From Candidatus Heimdallarchaeota archaeon (GTDB taxonomy: Archaea; Asgardarchaeota; Heimdallarchaeia; Heimdallarchaeales; Kariarchaeaceae): a stretch of DNA of 57,329 nucleotides. Below are positions 25,351 to 34,396 of the stretch, piece after piece; position 1 is the stretch's first letter, and every line of letters begins with the position of its first letter. The DNA lies in contig WAMJ01000078.1 in assembly GCA_015522385.1 (NCBI GenBank), positions 1 to 57,329 of the forward strand. Reading direction: 5' to 3'. Made by a program: the position numbers and the translations under genes. The notes below the pieces were generated by a model. That model had not been told where the DNA came from. It did no database searches and worked only from the letters and a program-made list of their open reading frames with translations.

Positions 25351-26916
25351 TCATTGCTCTTCAGGTTGGGCAGGTTTCTCCTTCTTTGCCTTTCTCAACT
25401 CGCTAAGTTTCTGGAGAATATGCTTGAATGGTTTGGACGACGAGCTGTCGTAAACCCAATTGTTGTCGAAGACGTCTATGACTCTTTGATTTCCCGAGCT
25501 GGCGATTACGAGGCTGTGGAACTCAGTGCCTTCGTTCTGCCGTTCCTGAATAGAGGAGGTGAGATCGTTTCCAAGGTTCCCCATGACGAAGTCGGAGATC
25601 ATGAGCACATCCGCCTTCTTGTAATTCTCTGTGTCGAGCATGCGCAGTGCTTCCTGCAGTGCAGGTGCAGCGTCTGTACCTCCGTGGAATGAGAATGTGA
25701 GAAATCGGATGAGGTCTGGGAGACTCTTCTCGAAGTTGCTCAATTCGATGGTCTCTATTCCCGTGGAGAATGAGATGAGATAGCACTGCCTCTTCTGCAG
25801 AAGTGCCACCCTCAGGATCGCGAAGCACAGGGTCTTGGCTATCTTCTCGGGTACTCCGTGCATCGAGCCACTGGTATCGACACAGATTATGACGGGACCC
25901 TTTTCCTCCTCTGCCTTCTCGACTGCCTCCTCCACCTCATACTCTCTCGATGTCGAGGTGTATCCCCAGAAGTCGTAGGTGAGTAACTTTCGTTCGGCGA
26001 ACTTGAGATAGAAGAGGGTCTCCATTGTGGTGTCATCGAGGAGACTGACCTCTGACGGGAGGAGGTTGTTGATGTCGTTGCTCTCGTGAATTCCGACCAC
26101 CTCTTCCTTGAGAGCGGTGTTCACTTCGAACTCGGGTCGAAGCTCCATGGAGGTGATCATCTCCTCGACCAGCTCCTCCCGTTCTGCCTGCATCCTCCCG
26201 AGGTAGTTGGCCAGCTCCTGTAGCTCGGGTTGTCTCTCGATGAGTTCGGCGTGGTACTTGAGTATCTCGAAGTTCACATCCTTCCACATCCCCTTTGAGA
26301 GATCCCAGAGTCTCCCAAGTTCTCCCGTGAACGGCCCAAGAACCTCCTTCATCTGCTGGAACTTCTCCATCTGCGAGTAGAGCCCCTCGATGAACTGCTT
26401 TCTCCAACGGTCGATCTCTTTGAGCATCCAGTCCTCTTTCTTCCGTGAGAGAAGGGCATCCCAGCGCTCGATCATTTCCTCGGTGAGAGCGTTCTTGTAC
26501 TCATCATCCCCTCCTTCCTCGATCTTCTTCCTGAAGAATTCAAGGTTGTATTCTCCACCGGAGTAGTATCCGCTCACATCATCGAGGAAGTCCTCACCCA
26601 GCACATCAAGACCCCTCTCTCTCCACTCGTTCAGCTTGATCTCCTCCTCCACGAATGGGTGGGAGGTGACGAACGACTTCTCGAGATTTTCAATTCCCTG
26701 CAGCACCCTCTGCTTCACCTCCTGCTCGATGGAAGGGGAGCTTCTCATTATTTCGCCACTGGCACCCGAGAAGGCGTCATCGACAACCTGCGAGTACAGA
26801 GATTCGCCGGTCTGGTTATTGGATTTGGACCGCTCCCATTCATTGAGGAAGACTTCCAACGTCTGCTCGGAGACGTACACCCCGATGTCCAGAAGCTCGC
26901 TTAATTTATGAGGCAT
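25351..26916 (-). CDS. viaA: ViaA-like VWA-domain protein
   Basis: A 521-residue protein directly downstream of a ravA-like gene (27-bp gap). The N-terminal two thirds are helical and charged. The C-terminal von Willebrand A domain (about 330-505) has an intact metal-ion-dependent adhesion site: DTSGSM (about 347-352), a Thr in FHGGTDAAP (about 414-422) and ISDFV (about 443-447). In E. coli ViaA binds the AAA+ ATPase RavA and modulates it. The pair is linked to sensitivity to aminoglycosides and to insertion of respiratory complexes such as Nuo and Frd. In this genome the same role is inference. Glu/Lys/Gln-rich tail at the end. The ATG at 26916 is the only sensible start. Confidence 0.85.
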   Translation of the reverse strand: MPHKLSELLDIGVYVSEQTLEVFLNEWERSKSNNQTGESLYSQVVDDAFSGASGEIMRSSPSIEQEVKQRVLQGIENLEKSFVTSHPFVEEEIKLNEWRERGLDVLGEDFLDDVSGYYSGGEYNLEFFRKKIEEGGDDEYKNALTEEMIERWDALLSRKKEDWMLKEIDRWRKQFIEGLYSQMEKFQQMKEVLGPFTGELGRLWDLSKGMWKDVNFEILKYHAELIERQPELQELANYLGRMQAEREELVEEMITSMELRPEFEVNTALKEEVVGIHESNDINNLLPSEVSLLDDTTMETLFYLKFAERKLLTYDFWGYTSTSREYEVEEAVEKAEEEKGPVIICVDTSGSMHGVPEKIAKTLCFAILRVALLQKRQCYLISFSTGIETIELSNFEKSLPDLIRFLTFSFHGGTDAAPALQEALRMLDTENYKKADVLMISDFVMGNLGNDLTSSIQERQNEGTEFHSLVIASSGNQRVIDVFDNNWVYDSSSSKPFKHILQKLSELRKAKKEKPAQPEEQ

Positions 26917-26943
26917 AGTATCACACCGGCTGAAGGGAGGGCA

Positions 26944-28668
26944 TTAGTCCCAATAGTCATCATCGTCGTCATAGTACTCACCTTCATCCTCTTCATCACT
27001 CCATTCCACCTCGTTATCCTCATTGTTCCCATCATCGATCTTCTCTATTATATCATTTCGGTCAATTTTCTTGATGGTTTCCTTGTCGAGTTCGATCTCC
27101 TCCCCATCTATTATTTTCTCGTAGGAGTGTTTTATCTCATCGAGTTTTATGCTAAGTTTCTGCAGGGTCTTGTAGGTTCTCTTGAAGTTCTGGAGAATGT
27201 GATCCGCCTTACCTGGCTCCACGAAGAGATTCTCTCGGAGTTGACCAAATTCATCCTTTTCCCTGACCTTCAGTGCCTCATGGAGGTTATCAATAAACAG
27301 TTTACTCTCGCGGATTTTCTCATCCCAAGCCTTGGAAACCAATTTATGTGGTACTCTGGTAATTGCAGAGTAGCGGACTTTTTCATCAAATGCGACCATT
27401 ATTACATGCCTGCTATTTATCGTTATCTTATCCCCGTCCATACTGTTAATTCTGTAATTATTTCTATGATTCTTATTTTGATCAAATAGTCGTACATTTG
27501 TCCCCTCGGTGATATTAGAAATATCATTGTTCTGAAAATCGATGTAACTCCATCCAGTATTAGGCATCAAATTACCGTGTACATCTGTCACACTCTTAAT
27601 CTCATAGAGTTTTGAATTATAATTAGGGCTGTACGTTGTTCTGTAGACTTTCTTTTTGTATTTGTTGACTATCAGGGTCTCTTTCAGTACCTCGCGTTCA
27701 AAATTATCTATACCCTTTCTGATCTTGTTCAGGTCGATGTCGGATGTGTAGCCGTTCTCTGCAATGGCCTCCCTCACGAGTATCCTGATCCGGTCTATCT
27801 GCTCGGGGTCATCCCAAATCATGTCGGCGATTAGGTAGCAGTCCATGAGATCTACCTTCTTCCTTCCGTTGATGAAGGCGGATGTTCTCAGGACCTTGAT
27901 GATCTTCTTCCACCTCCTGTCAGAGACGTAGATCCGATCCTCTCGATCCTCTTCAGCGTTGTACTGCTTGATGAGCATCCTGATGTGGTGAATGACCTTA
28001 ATGACCTCGTTCCCGACCTCTATGTCATCAATATCGTCCCTCCACTTCTTGTACTCATCGAGAGTGATCTGGATCTTTGCCGGTATGTCACACTTATCGA
28101 TCTTTGTGGAGTTGGTGATCATGGAAGCGAATGAGTCGTTGTCCCCGATATTTTCGACCACTAACCTGATGAGGAATCTATCCCAGAGGGCTTCGAGTCC
28201 TTGGTTCTTGGCTGGCAGTTCGTTGGATGCAGCGATGAGTCCCACAAGTGGCACCTCGATCTCCTGAGGACCGTTCCTGAAGACCTTCTCGTTGATGATC
28301 GTGAGCAGGGTGTTCTGTATTGACGGTCCCGCTTTCCAGATCTCATCGAGGAAGGCGATGTTCGCTGATGGGAGGTAACTCTCCACATTTCTCTCCAACC
28401 GGTCCTCCTCCCGGAGCTTGGAGATGGATATGGGTCCGAATATCTCCTCGGGGGTGGAGAACCTGCTCATCAGGTACTCAAATGATGTGGAGTCCTTGAA
28501 GGCCGATTTTAGTCGTCTGGCGATGAGAGATTTGGCAACCCCGGGTGGCCCCAGGAGGAATACCGATTCTCCGCTCATCGTTGCGAGGAACACTTTATTC
28601 ACGTGGTCTTGGCGTTCGTGTAGTCCGTCATTGAGTGCTGTCAGGATAGATGTAAACCTCTCCCTCAT
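26944..28668 (-). CDS. ravA: RavA-like MoxR AAA+ ATPase
   Basis: A 574-residue protein. Walker A is LLGPPGVAKSL (about 38-48), Walker B NIAFLDEIWKAGP (about 103-115). [12 protein letters not shown] between them and AASNEL (about 146-151, sensor 1) are typical of the MoxR/RavA group. A helical lid and a long C-terminal region (about 310-574) follow, the latter ending in Glu/Asp-rich repeats (EDNEVEWSDEEDEG) and an Asp run. RavA forms a hexamer that works with ViaA. The last residues are very acidic. The C-terminal part is more diverged than the ATPase and may contain the RavA LARA-like domain. The 5' end is duplicated as a fragment near 33474. A TATA element is centred 27 bp upstream. Confidence 0.85.
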   Translation of the reverse strand: MRERFTSILTALNDGLHERQDHVNKVFLATMSGESVFLLGPPGVAKSLIARRLKSAFKDSTSFEYLMSRFSTPEEIFGPISISKLREEDRLERNVESYLPSANIAFLDEIWKAGPSIQNTLLTIINEKVFRNGPQEIEVPLVGLIAASNELPAKNQGLEALWDRFLIRLVVENIGDNDSFASMITNSTKIDKCDIPAKIQITLDEYKKWRDDIDDIEVGNEVIKVIHHIRMLIKQYNAEEDREDRIYVSDRRWKKIIKVLRTSAFINGRKKVDLMDCYLIADMIWDDPEQIDRIRILVREAIAENGYTSDIDLNKIRKGIDNFEREVLKETLIVNKYKKKVYRTTYSPNYNSKLYEIKSVTDVHGNLMPNTGWSYIDFQNNDISNITEGTNVRLFDQNKNHRNNYRINSMDGDKITINSRHVIMVAFDEKVRYSAITRVPHKLVSKAWDEKIRESKLFIDNLHEALKVREKDEFGQLRENLFVEPGKADHILQNFKRTYKTLQKLSIKLDEIKHSYEKIIDGEEIELDKETIKKIDRNDIIEKIDDGNNEDNEVEWSDEEDEGEYYDDDDDYWD

Positions 28669-28689
28669 GGGCTGACACGTGATAGGTGA

Positions 28690-28701
28690 CTTATAAATTT
28701 A
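28690..28701 (-). promoter_or_regulatory. TATA element for the ravA-viaA operon
   Basis: On the minus strand aaatttataagtc is centred about 27 bp upstream of the ravA ATG at 28668, giving a predicted leaderless message covering both genes. Confidence 0.55.
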
Positions 28702-28823
28702 GTGAGATTAGGTCGAATGAAGCAGCAGTATTTCAACAGAAACTTGGGACTTTCAGTCTGTGGTGAAGTATTTCAAAGATACGTGAATCTTCTCACTTGC
28801 TCATATTAATAATTCAAGGAGAT

Positions 28824-29489
28824 TTATACTGGCCCAGTGGCAACAAATTTCTGTATTCCCCAGCTCTGCAAGTCGAGGGTTCTCTGTTGGGTCATCAAAT
28901 CAGCCGTGGAGGTTGCTGCACCATAAGCCGATCTGGCAAATACACGTACAACTACCTCTACGTAGAAGTTCCGATTTGCGTGGGCTTGGTATCCATCGGT
29001 GTAGACAGTGTAGATAGCATCTGTGCTGGATGTAAATTTGCGGGTTGCAACATCAGCGTCAACCTGTCCTCCAGCGAAATAAATAAGTTTAACCGTGACC
29101 TCCACGTACTGGTTGGATCCGCTGAGCATAACATTGAGCCTGAAGGTTGCATATGCCCTGTAGCTCTCACCAGCCTTTCCACCGTACGCATTTCCATTTG
29201 AGGGAACAGAGGTGTCAAATATCTCATTCACACTTGCTTCACCAGGTGTAAACCAATAATTCTCCCCTACCGCCTTGATATCAAGTAGAGCATATGTATT
29301 ACTGATTGAAATATCCAGAGTTGAATCAGCAGTTATTACTTTATCACTCTCTCCCTCATATGTATATGAAAAAGACCCTGTTTTCATAGTAGTCCAATAA
29401 TATCCTGAGACATTATTCAACGATACTAGCATAATATTGATCAGTATTAGCATACCGATCCCTTTCAGAATATGACTTCTTCTCGCCAT
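28824..29489 (-). CDS. Secreted or anchored beta-rich protein
   Basis: A 221-residue protein with an N-terminal hydrophobic segment (about residues 8-29) preceded by basic residues (MARRSHILKG), a signal peptide or anchor. The rest is rich in Ser/Thr/Tyr and beta strands with no cysteine, like an extracellular domain; no C-terminal anchor. It lies upstream of ravA on the same strand with a 155-bp gap containing the ravA promoter, so it is a separate unit. It is divergent from the ABC operon at 29560. About 120 bp of its 3' end are duplicated at 33722-33840. Family unknown. Confidence 0.6.
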   Translation of the reverse strand: MARRSHILKGIGMLILINIMLVSLNNVSGYYWTTMKTGSFSYTYEGESDKVITADSTLDISISNTYALLDIKAVGENYWFTPGEASVNEIFDTSVPSNGNAYGGKAGESYRAYATFRLNVMLSGSNQYVEVTVKLIYFAGGQVDADVATRKFTSSTDAIYTVYTDGYQAHANRNFYVEVVVRVFARSAYGAATSTADLMTQQRTLDLQSWGIQKFVATGPV

Positions 29490-29559
29490 TGATTAGATTT
29501 TTTTTTGATTAAATTAAGCTAACGTTTATTACTTGTTGTTTCGTAAGAAAAATTATCAG

Positions 29560-30456
29560 ATGATAGAAGTGTCAAATATACGCTTTGCGTACGGAAATGA
29601 CCTCATTTTTGATGACTTTTCAGCAAGGTTTGAAGGAAAAATTACGGGATTGATAGGACACAATGGCGCGGGGAAATCGACATTGGTCAGCTTAATTCTT
29701 GCGTTAAGAAAACCAGAATCGGGTAGGATAAGTGTTGGTGGCCTTGATATCCGCATTGACCGTAGGGAGATCCTCAAACAGATAGGAGTGATGTTTGAGA
29801 ATCCCGATTTCCCAGACTGGTACACCATCGGTGATCATCTCCAATTTGTCGGGAAGTTGAGGGGATTGTCCACGGAGGAGGCACGTACAGAGGCAGTCCA
29901 ACTTCTTGATCGTTTCGACCTATCTGAGAAGTGGAACAGCATGTTCAAGACCCTATCAGCGGGCATGAAGCAGAAGTATGCAATTGCCGTAGCAATAATC
30001 GGATATCCGAGGTACGTACTCCTCGACGAGCCAACCGCCAACCTTGACGTGAAGGCCCGGAGTGACATTCTCGAATACATACAAGAGCTTGCTCTGTCTC
30101 GCGACATGCACGTGGTGATTCTCAGTCACATCCTCCATGATCTTGAGAGAATATGTGACGAAGTTGTCTTCTTGCACAAGGGTGAGGTGAGAGGGCACTA
30201 CACCATAGAGACACTTATGAGGGAAAGATTCATCCGGGACTACTCCATAAAGGTGCTTGATGATGGAACGAAAGATGATGTTCTCGGTATACTCGTAGAG
30301 CTAGGGATTGAAAAGGTTGTGGACAAGGGTGTCCTTCTAGAGTTCAGACTTAAGGAACCAAATCAGCTATCCGCCTTGAGTAGGTATAGTCCGGTACCTC
30401 GCCGGAGTTTGTTGGAGCAGGTCTTCGTCGATGTGGTTGGGGGTGACGAGAGTTGA
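29560..30456 (+). CDS. ABC transporter ATPase
   Basis: A 298-residue protein starting at the ATG at 29560 (MIEVSN); the frame back to 29533 adds nothing conserved. Motifs are Walker A GHNGAGKST (about 33-41), signature LSAGMKQ (about 132-138), Walker B VLLDEP (about 153-158) and the H-loop SHILHD (about 190-195). The signature begins LSAGM rather than LSGGQ, as is common in ABC-2 exporters. The C-terminal 90 residues (about 205-298) form an extra domain common in such ATPases. It is the first gene of an operon with two permeases and is followed immediately by the first. Confidence 0.9.
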   Translation: MIEVSNIRFAYGNDLIFDDFSARFEGKITGLIGHNGAGKSTLVSLILALRKPESGRISVGGLDIRIDRREILKQIGVMFENPDFPDWYTIGDHLQFVGKLRGLSTEEARTEAVQLLDRFDLSEKWNSMFKTLSAGMKQKYAIAVAIIGYPRYVLLDEPTANLDVKARSDILEYIQELALSRDMHVVILSHILHDLERICDEVVFLHKGEVRGHYTIETLMRERFIRDYSIKVLDDGTKDDVLGILVELGIEKVVDKGVLLEFRLKEPNQLSALSRYSPVPRRSLLEQVFVDVVGGDES

Positions 30457-30464
30457 ATATCCTC

Positions 30465-31637
30465 ATGAGAATCTCCATTGCATTCCTGCTCTTTCTTGCG
30501 GTCTCCACGCCAAAGGTCATGGGTGAGAGTGACAAGTTCTCTGTCAGTGATTATTCAAAGGGAATCGAGGTTCATGAGACTTTCAAGGGGTACAGAGGAA
30601 CAAAGATCACACTTTCGGTCTCGACGAATGCAACGTATTCAGTGTCTATCTCTCTCTTTACGATGGGGGGTAATCAGACCTTGTTGTTCTCGGATACCTT
30701 GGTGCGTGATACATTGACACAACTGGACCTTATAGAGGTTCGACTACAAGAGGGAGGGGTCATCAGGTTGGATGCAGTTCCGGCAATTGATCTGTCTAAC
30801 GTCACACAGGTAATCTTCTCCATAGATTTCTATTCCTTGATCGAGCAGGAGGTCCTTTTAAGAGCAGAAGTTCCATATATCTCTGTAGCTACACTTGTGC
30901 TTACCCTCGGGACTCTTCTCTGGTTATGGAGGAGGGGAATCACGCAGATCTCATACTTTGGGAGAGTTTCCTCGATTGATATGCTTGAGTTCTTGACCCC
31001 ACCTATTCTTGCCCTCATGACTTTCTCCTATCTCCTTCCTAACTTTGTCAAGTACGTGGATGTATACCAGATGATCAGCGCGGATATCCAAGAAGGAATG
31101 GTTTTCTCCCCGGTGTATTGGGCTCTTATAACACTTGTAGGTCATGTATACTTCTCGAGGAGGGAGAAGGATGTAAAGAATCTGTGGACGAAAGTAGGAG
31201 GAAGGCAGAAGACCTACATATTCCGCTCACTCTATGCTTTCAAGAACGTTATTCTTGTTCTCGGACAGACTATTATCTATTACTTTGTAGTCTTCTATAC
31301 CATTTTCATCGCATACATCCCATCTACCGACGATTGGTTAGGGGTACTATTCGCTACAGCAGTATACTCATGGATTGCAGTATTCCACCTACTCCTATTC
31401 TCCACGCTCTCCACATTTCTTGGAACGAAAACCCAAGCGATATTCTTCGCAGTTAACTATATCGTCGATGTTTTGGGAAGCGGCATAAATTTCTTCACCA
31501 CCTATCCTCAGGCAGTTACCAGAAATCTGACAGTAGGGAGCGTAAGTATGCTCTCTCTTATCCCCTCTATTGTTGTTGCAGTCATTCTCCTCTTCATTAG
31601 TTATACAAGATATACCCTTTCGGAGGTTGTCAGATGA
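30465..31637 (+). CDS. ABC-2-type permease with large extracellular N-terminal domain
   Basis: A 390-residue protein from the ATG at 30465; a TTG at 30453 overlapping the ATPase stop is the alternative. Residues 1-20 look like a signal peptide (MRISIAFLLFLAVSTPKVMG). They are followed by a beta-rich extracellular domain of about 120 residues with several N-x-T/S sequons, and then six hydrophobic helices (about 140-385). This signal-peptide plus ectodomain plus permease layout differs from ordinary ABC-2 permeases, where the first element is a cytoplasmic helix. The substrate is unknown; a surface component or antimicrobial peptide is possible. It ends in an ATGA overlap with the second permease. 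Confidence 0.75.
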   Translation: MRISIAFLLFLAVSTPKVMGESDKFSVSDYSKGIEVHETFKGYRGTKITLSVSTNATYSVSISLFTMGGNQTLLFSDTLVRDTLTQLDLIEVRLQEGGVIRLDAVPAIDLSNVTQVIFSIDFYSLIEQEVLLRAEVPYISVATLVLTLGTLLWLWRRGITQISYFGRVSSIDMLEFLTPPILALMTFSYLLPNFVKYVDVYQMISADIQEGMVFSPVYWALITLVGHVYFSRREKDVKNLWTKVGGRQKTYIFRSLYAFKNVILVLGQTIIYYFVVFYTIFIAYIPSTDDWLGVLFATAVYSWIAVFHLLLFSTLSTFLGTKTQAIFFAVNYIVDVLGSGINFFTTYPQAVTRNLTVGSVSMLSLIPSIVVAVILLFISYTRYTLSEVVR

Positions 31638-32800
31638 ATAATATATCGAAAATCTATCTTACTATTGGGATAGTCATGATGCTATCCGTCGCAAACTCGG
31701 TACAAAGTCCCACATTCTTTGATGGGACTGTATCTGCAGTTCCAGAAATTTCCAATGTATATGTGACAAACGGTGAAATATTAGCAGGAGAGACCTTGAA
31801 TATAGAGATCAGTGGGTTTACAGGAGATGTACGGATGAATATCAACCCTGAAGTTTCAGTAAGGGAAGATGAGTTTTCGTACAATGTTACACAGGACACT
31901 ATTATTACCTTACTTTTCAATCGAAGTACTGACATGTTCATCTATGTAGTAGCTAATACACCTTCTGAAGGAAACTTCAAAGTCTATGTAACAGGCTTGA
32001 GTGTACCGGCCATGATAGAGATGGTGATCTCTTCTTTCATGGTCCTCTCAGCCTTAGTTTTCGAATTTTACTGGCGGAGAAAAGAAGTTGCAGATCTCAT
32101 CAGGGATGAGGTGATGAGTTTGAACATGAAGGGATTCTTTGTTGGTTTTCTACCAATAATTGTCTTCTTATTTGATTCAAAGATACGTGAGTCGAGGTAT
32201 ATCTGGGTTGATACGAAGCAAATATATTCTTGGCAACGTCACCTATTCTCCGTAATCATAAATGTTGTAGGATCTGGGATTTTCCCTCTTATTGTAATTT
32301 TGTTGATCCTATCCTACAGGTTTATGGTGGATGATCGGAAGACTCGTCAGTACTCTATCTATCCAATTGATCCATTGCGGCAGTACCTAGCAAGAGTCGG
32401 GGTTTATCTCAGTGTGCTATTACCGATTTCCCTCTATACCTTTGCTCTTCCGACATTGAACCGTGGAGCCGATTTTTCAGGCATAGAGTACATACTGAGC
32501 ATCTACATTCCAGCATATATTTTTCAATATGTGACAATGAGCACTTTTGTCCTTATGCAGATTCTCATTGTTGATATGGTGAGGGTGAGACATGTCAGAA
32601 TTGCGATACTGCCAATTACACTAATTTTGGTCACAATATTAGGTCTTGGCTTTCCCCCATTTGATCTATTGCTACTGCCAGAAATAGATGACACAGACCC
32701 CTTCAGGTTATACCGTCCTATATATTTACTTGCAGTCCTGCTCGTTGTCATCGGGTTGGACATATACAAGAGAAGATCCAACTGGTTCTTGGCTGATTGA
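31634..32800 (+). CDS. Second ABC-2-type permease of the operon, with extracellular N-terminal domain
   Basis: A 388-residue protein whose ATG overlaps the previous stop (ATGA). The layout mirrors the first permease: signal-like hydrophobic N-terminus (about 5-24), Ser/Thr/Val-rich extracellular region (about 25-130), then about six hydrophobic helices (130-375) and a short basic end (DIYKRRSNWFLAD). The two permeases are probably ancient paralogues that form a heterodimer with the upstream ATPase. The last 48 bases of the gene are also present in the second copy of the 570-bp duplication at 34832, where they no longer belong to a permease. Confidence 0.75.
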   Translation: MNNISKIYLTIGIVMMLSVANSVQSPTFFDGTVSAVPEISNVYVTNGEILAGETLNIEISGFTGDVRMNINPEVSVREDEFSYNVTQDTIITLLFNRSTDMFIYVVANTPSEGNFKVYVTGLSVPAMIEMVISSFMVLSALVFEFYWRRKEVADLIRDEVMSLNMKGFFVGFLPIIVFLFDSKIRESRYIWVDTKQIYSWQRHLFSVIINVVGSGIFPLIVILLILSYRFMVDDRKTRQYSIYPIDPLRQYLARVGVYLSVLLPISLYTFALPTLNRGADFSGIEYILSIYIPAYIFQYVTMSTFVLMQILIVDMVRVRHVRIAILPITLILVTILGLGFPPFDLLLLPEIDDTDPFRLYRPIYLLAVLLVVIGLDIYKRRSNWFLAD

Positions 32801-33322
32801 ATTCCCCTTGATCAGTATTCCAGGACCGAAGTCTTCAATTCTCACCATTCTGGAGTGGTGGATAAAACTCCATGGTGAGCAACTGTTGTGTGGCAGAGAT
32901 GTGTATGGGTGGGAACGGATTGAATACCTATTGGGGAACCGATGCAGTTCATATCTTGGGAGGAGCCCCCTGATTCTGCCTGAATTCACTCCTTCTCATT
33001 TAATTTTTTCCAGAACTCTTCAAATTCTGCTATTCGTTTTTCCCCCTTGCCTTCCAGAACCACCACTACCCTTGGTGTTTCGAAGATAAACTCTTTTCTG
33101 ATTGACACCAGTCTATGTCTCCTGAGCACTTTCAAATGGGAGTCCAGTATATCTCATAGAATCTCGAGGAACGATCGCAAATCCGTAGCTGGAATCTTCA
33201 ATTGTGTCCCCAGTATTAATATAATTGCCAGTCTCGTCGGATGCAGCAGCTCCTTGAAATTGAGCAGTTTCTTGGGGTAGTTCTTGTCCATGGACTTCAC
33301 TCGTTCTTTCTAAGTATTCTAG
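32753..33322. repeat. 570-bp duplicated segment, copy A
   Basis: It matches 34832-35402 over its whole length with scattered substitutions and at most one indel. It contains the real 3' end of the second ABC permease and a decayed copy of the winged-helix gene. Both copies end at the same point, ...tttctaagtattctag, after which the sequences differ. The unit thus spans a permease end, a spacer and a regulator gene. Confidence 0.9.
32986..33300 (-). pseudogene. Decayed copy of the winged-helix regulator (parent at 35066-35380)
   Basis: Aligns with the intact gene at a constant offset of 2080 bp. The reading frame is kept, but the Trp codon of the D-I-P-W-G segment has become TGA, cutting the product after about 45 residues, while the rest of the frame is still open. 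A single nonsense change with few other differences suggests the duplication is recent. Confidence 0.8.
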
Positions 33323-33850
33323 AGACTGACTATCCAGAGATGCTTGGGATGATACGGGACCTCATGGACAGGTTGGTGTAGTCGGTTTCGGTCTATTCCA
33401 GAACTGCGATCATGACAGTCTGGGGGTTCTCCCATTCTTGGCCCCGTCAACAACACTACCGTAGCGGGACGAAGGAGATGGAGATGGGTCCGAATATCTC
33501 CTCGGGAGTGGAGAACCTGTTCATGAGGTACTCAAATGATGTGGAGTTCTTGAAGGCTGATTTGAGTCTTCTGGCGATGAGAGATTTGGCAACCCTGGGT
33601 GGTCCCAGGAGGAATACCGATTCTCCGCTCATCGTTGCGAGGAACACTTTGTTCACATGCTCTTGGCGTTCGTGTAGTCCGTCATTGAGTGCTGTTAGAA
33701 TGGTTTGGAACTTCTCACCAACTCATATTAATAATCCAATGATACAGTCCAGTGGCAACAAATTTCTGTATTCCCCAGCTCTGCAAGTCGAGGGTTCTCT
33801 GTTGGGTCATCAGATTAGCCGTGGAGGTTGCTGCACAGTATGTGGTGCAG
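33323..33850. repeat. Mosaic of degenerate fragments of ravA and of the secreted-protein gene
   Basis: 33474-33720 matches the 5' part of ravA (28416-28670) in the same orientation. It retains the Walker A region, although the P-loop has G-P-P-R-V-A-K-S (Gly to Arg), and then breaks off. 33722-33840 matches 28797-28922, the last codons of the secreted-protein gene and its 3' end, so about 125 bp between them in the source are missing. The segment 33323-33473 has no recognised source. None of the fragments can make a full protein. Confidence 0.85.
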
Positions 33851-34342
33851 TCAATAGTAATCATTTACCAGTTTTTTTAGCTGCTTTCTCTTACGCTTGG
33901 ATATATTCTTCCATCTTTCAAAAACTCGAATTAGATCATAGATTTCATTCTTGTTGAAATAGTCGTATTTTAGTCCAGTCTCGAAGAGGAAATCGATTAG
34001 TGGAGATATGTTTAAACGTCTGTGGTATCCATACATAAGCATTGGACGATCCTCACTAACTATTCGGTATCCTTTAATTAAGCAGTATTCGAGAAGTGAA
34101 GCGTCATTTTCATCAAATTCTTGTACTAGCTCTTTGTACCTTATCCCACCGAGAACCGGTAGAATTGTCACGTGTTTGAGGATTTCAGTGTCTTTCTTGA
34201 ATCTGTACTTGAATTCTTCGAGACCATGGCGTGTGAGGAAGAGATCAACACCATAGATTAGATTCATTATTCCCTCGGAGTACTTTGTCTCATCTCTAAG
34301 AAGAAGAATTTTCCTCCATGAATAAGTATCAACCCCAATCAT
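33851..34342 (-). CDS. PIN-domain-like toxin of a toxin-antitoxin pair
   Basis: A 163-residue protein from the ATG at 34342; the frame extending to 34609 runs through the promoter and the antitoxin gene. The N-terminus MIGVDTYSW places an Asp where PIN nucleases have their first metal ligand. The middle (about 82-105) has E-F-D-E-N-D-A-S-L-L-E-Y ... G-Y-R-I-V-S-E-D-R-P, matching the D-A ... T-x-D-R signature of VapC-type RNases with the second and third acidic ligands. The C-terminal 50 residues are a Lys/Arg-rich helical extension not seen in minimal PIN toxins. It is divergent from the putative antitoxin gene at 34397 and would cleave RNA when free. Confidence 0.65.
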   Translation of the reverse strand: MIGVDTYSWRKILLLRDETKYSEGIMNLIYGVDLFLTRHGLEEFKYRFKKDTEILKHVTILPVLGGIRYKELVQEFDENDASLLEYCLIKGYRIVSEDRPMLMYGYHRRLNISPLIDFLFETGLKYDYFNKNEIYDLIRVFERWKNISKRKRKQLKKLVNDYY

Positions 34343-34360
34343 GAAATTTTTATAAATGGC

Positions 34361-34375
34361 AAAATATATAAATAT
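34361..34375. promoter_or_regulatory. Shared bidirectional TATA element of the toxin-antitoxin pair
   Basis: The sequence aaaatatataaatat lies between the divergent start codons (34342 and 34397). Its centre is 26-28 bp from each ATG. Because TATATA is nearly symmetric, one element can serve both directions, giving two leaderless transcripts. An antitoxin bound here would repress both genes. Confidence 0.55.
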
Positions 34376-34396
34376 CCCGAAATTTATTATATCCTT

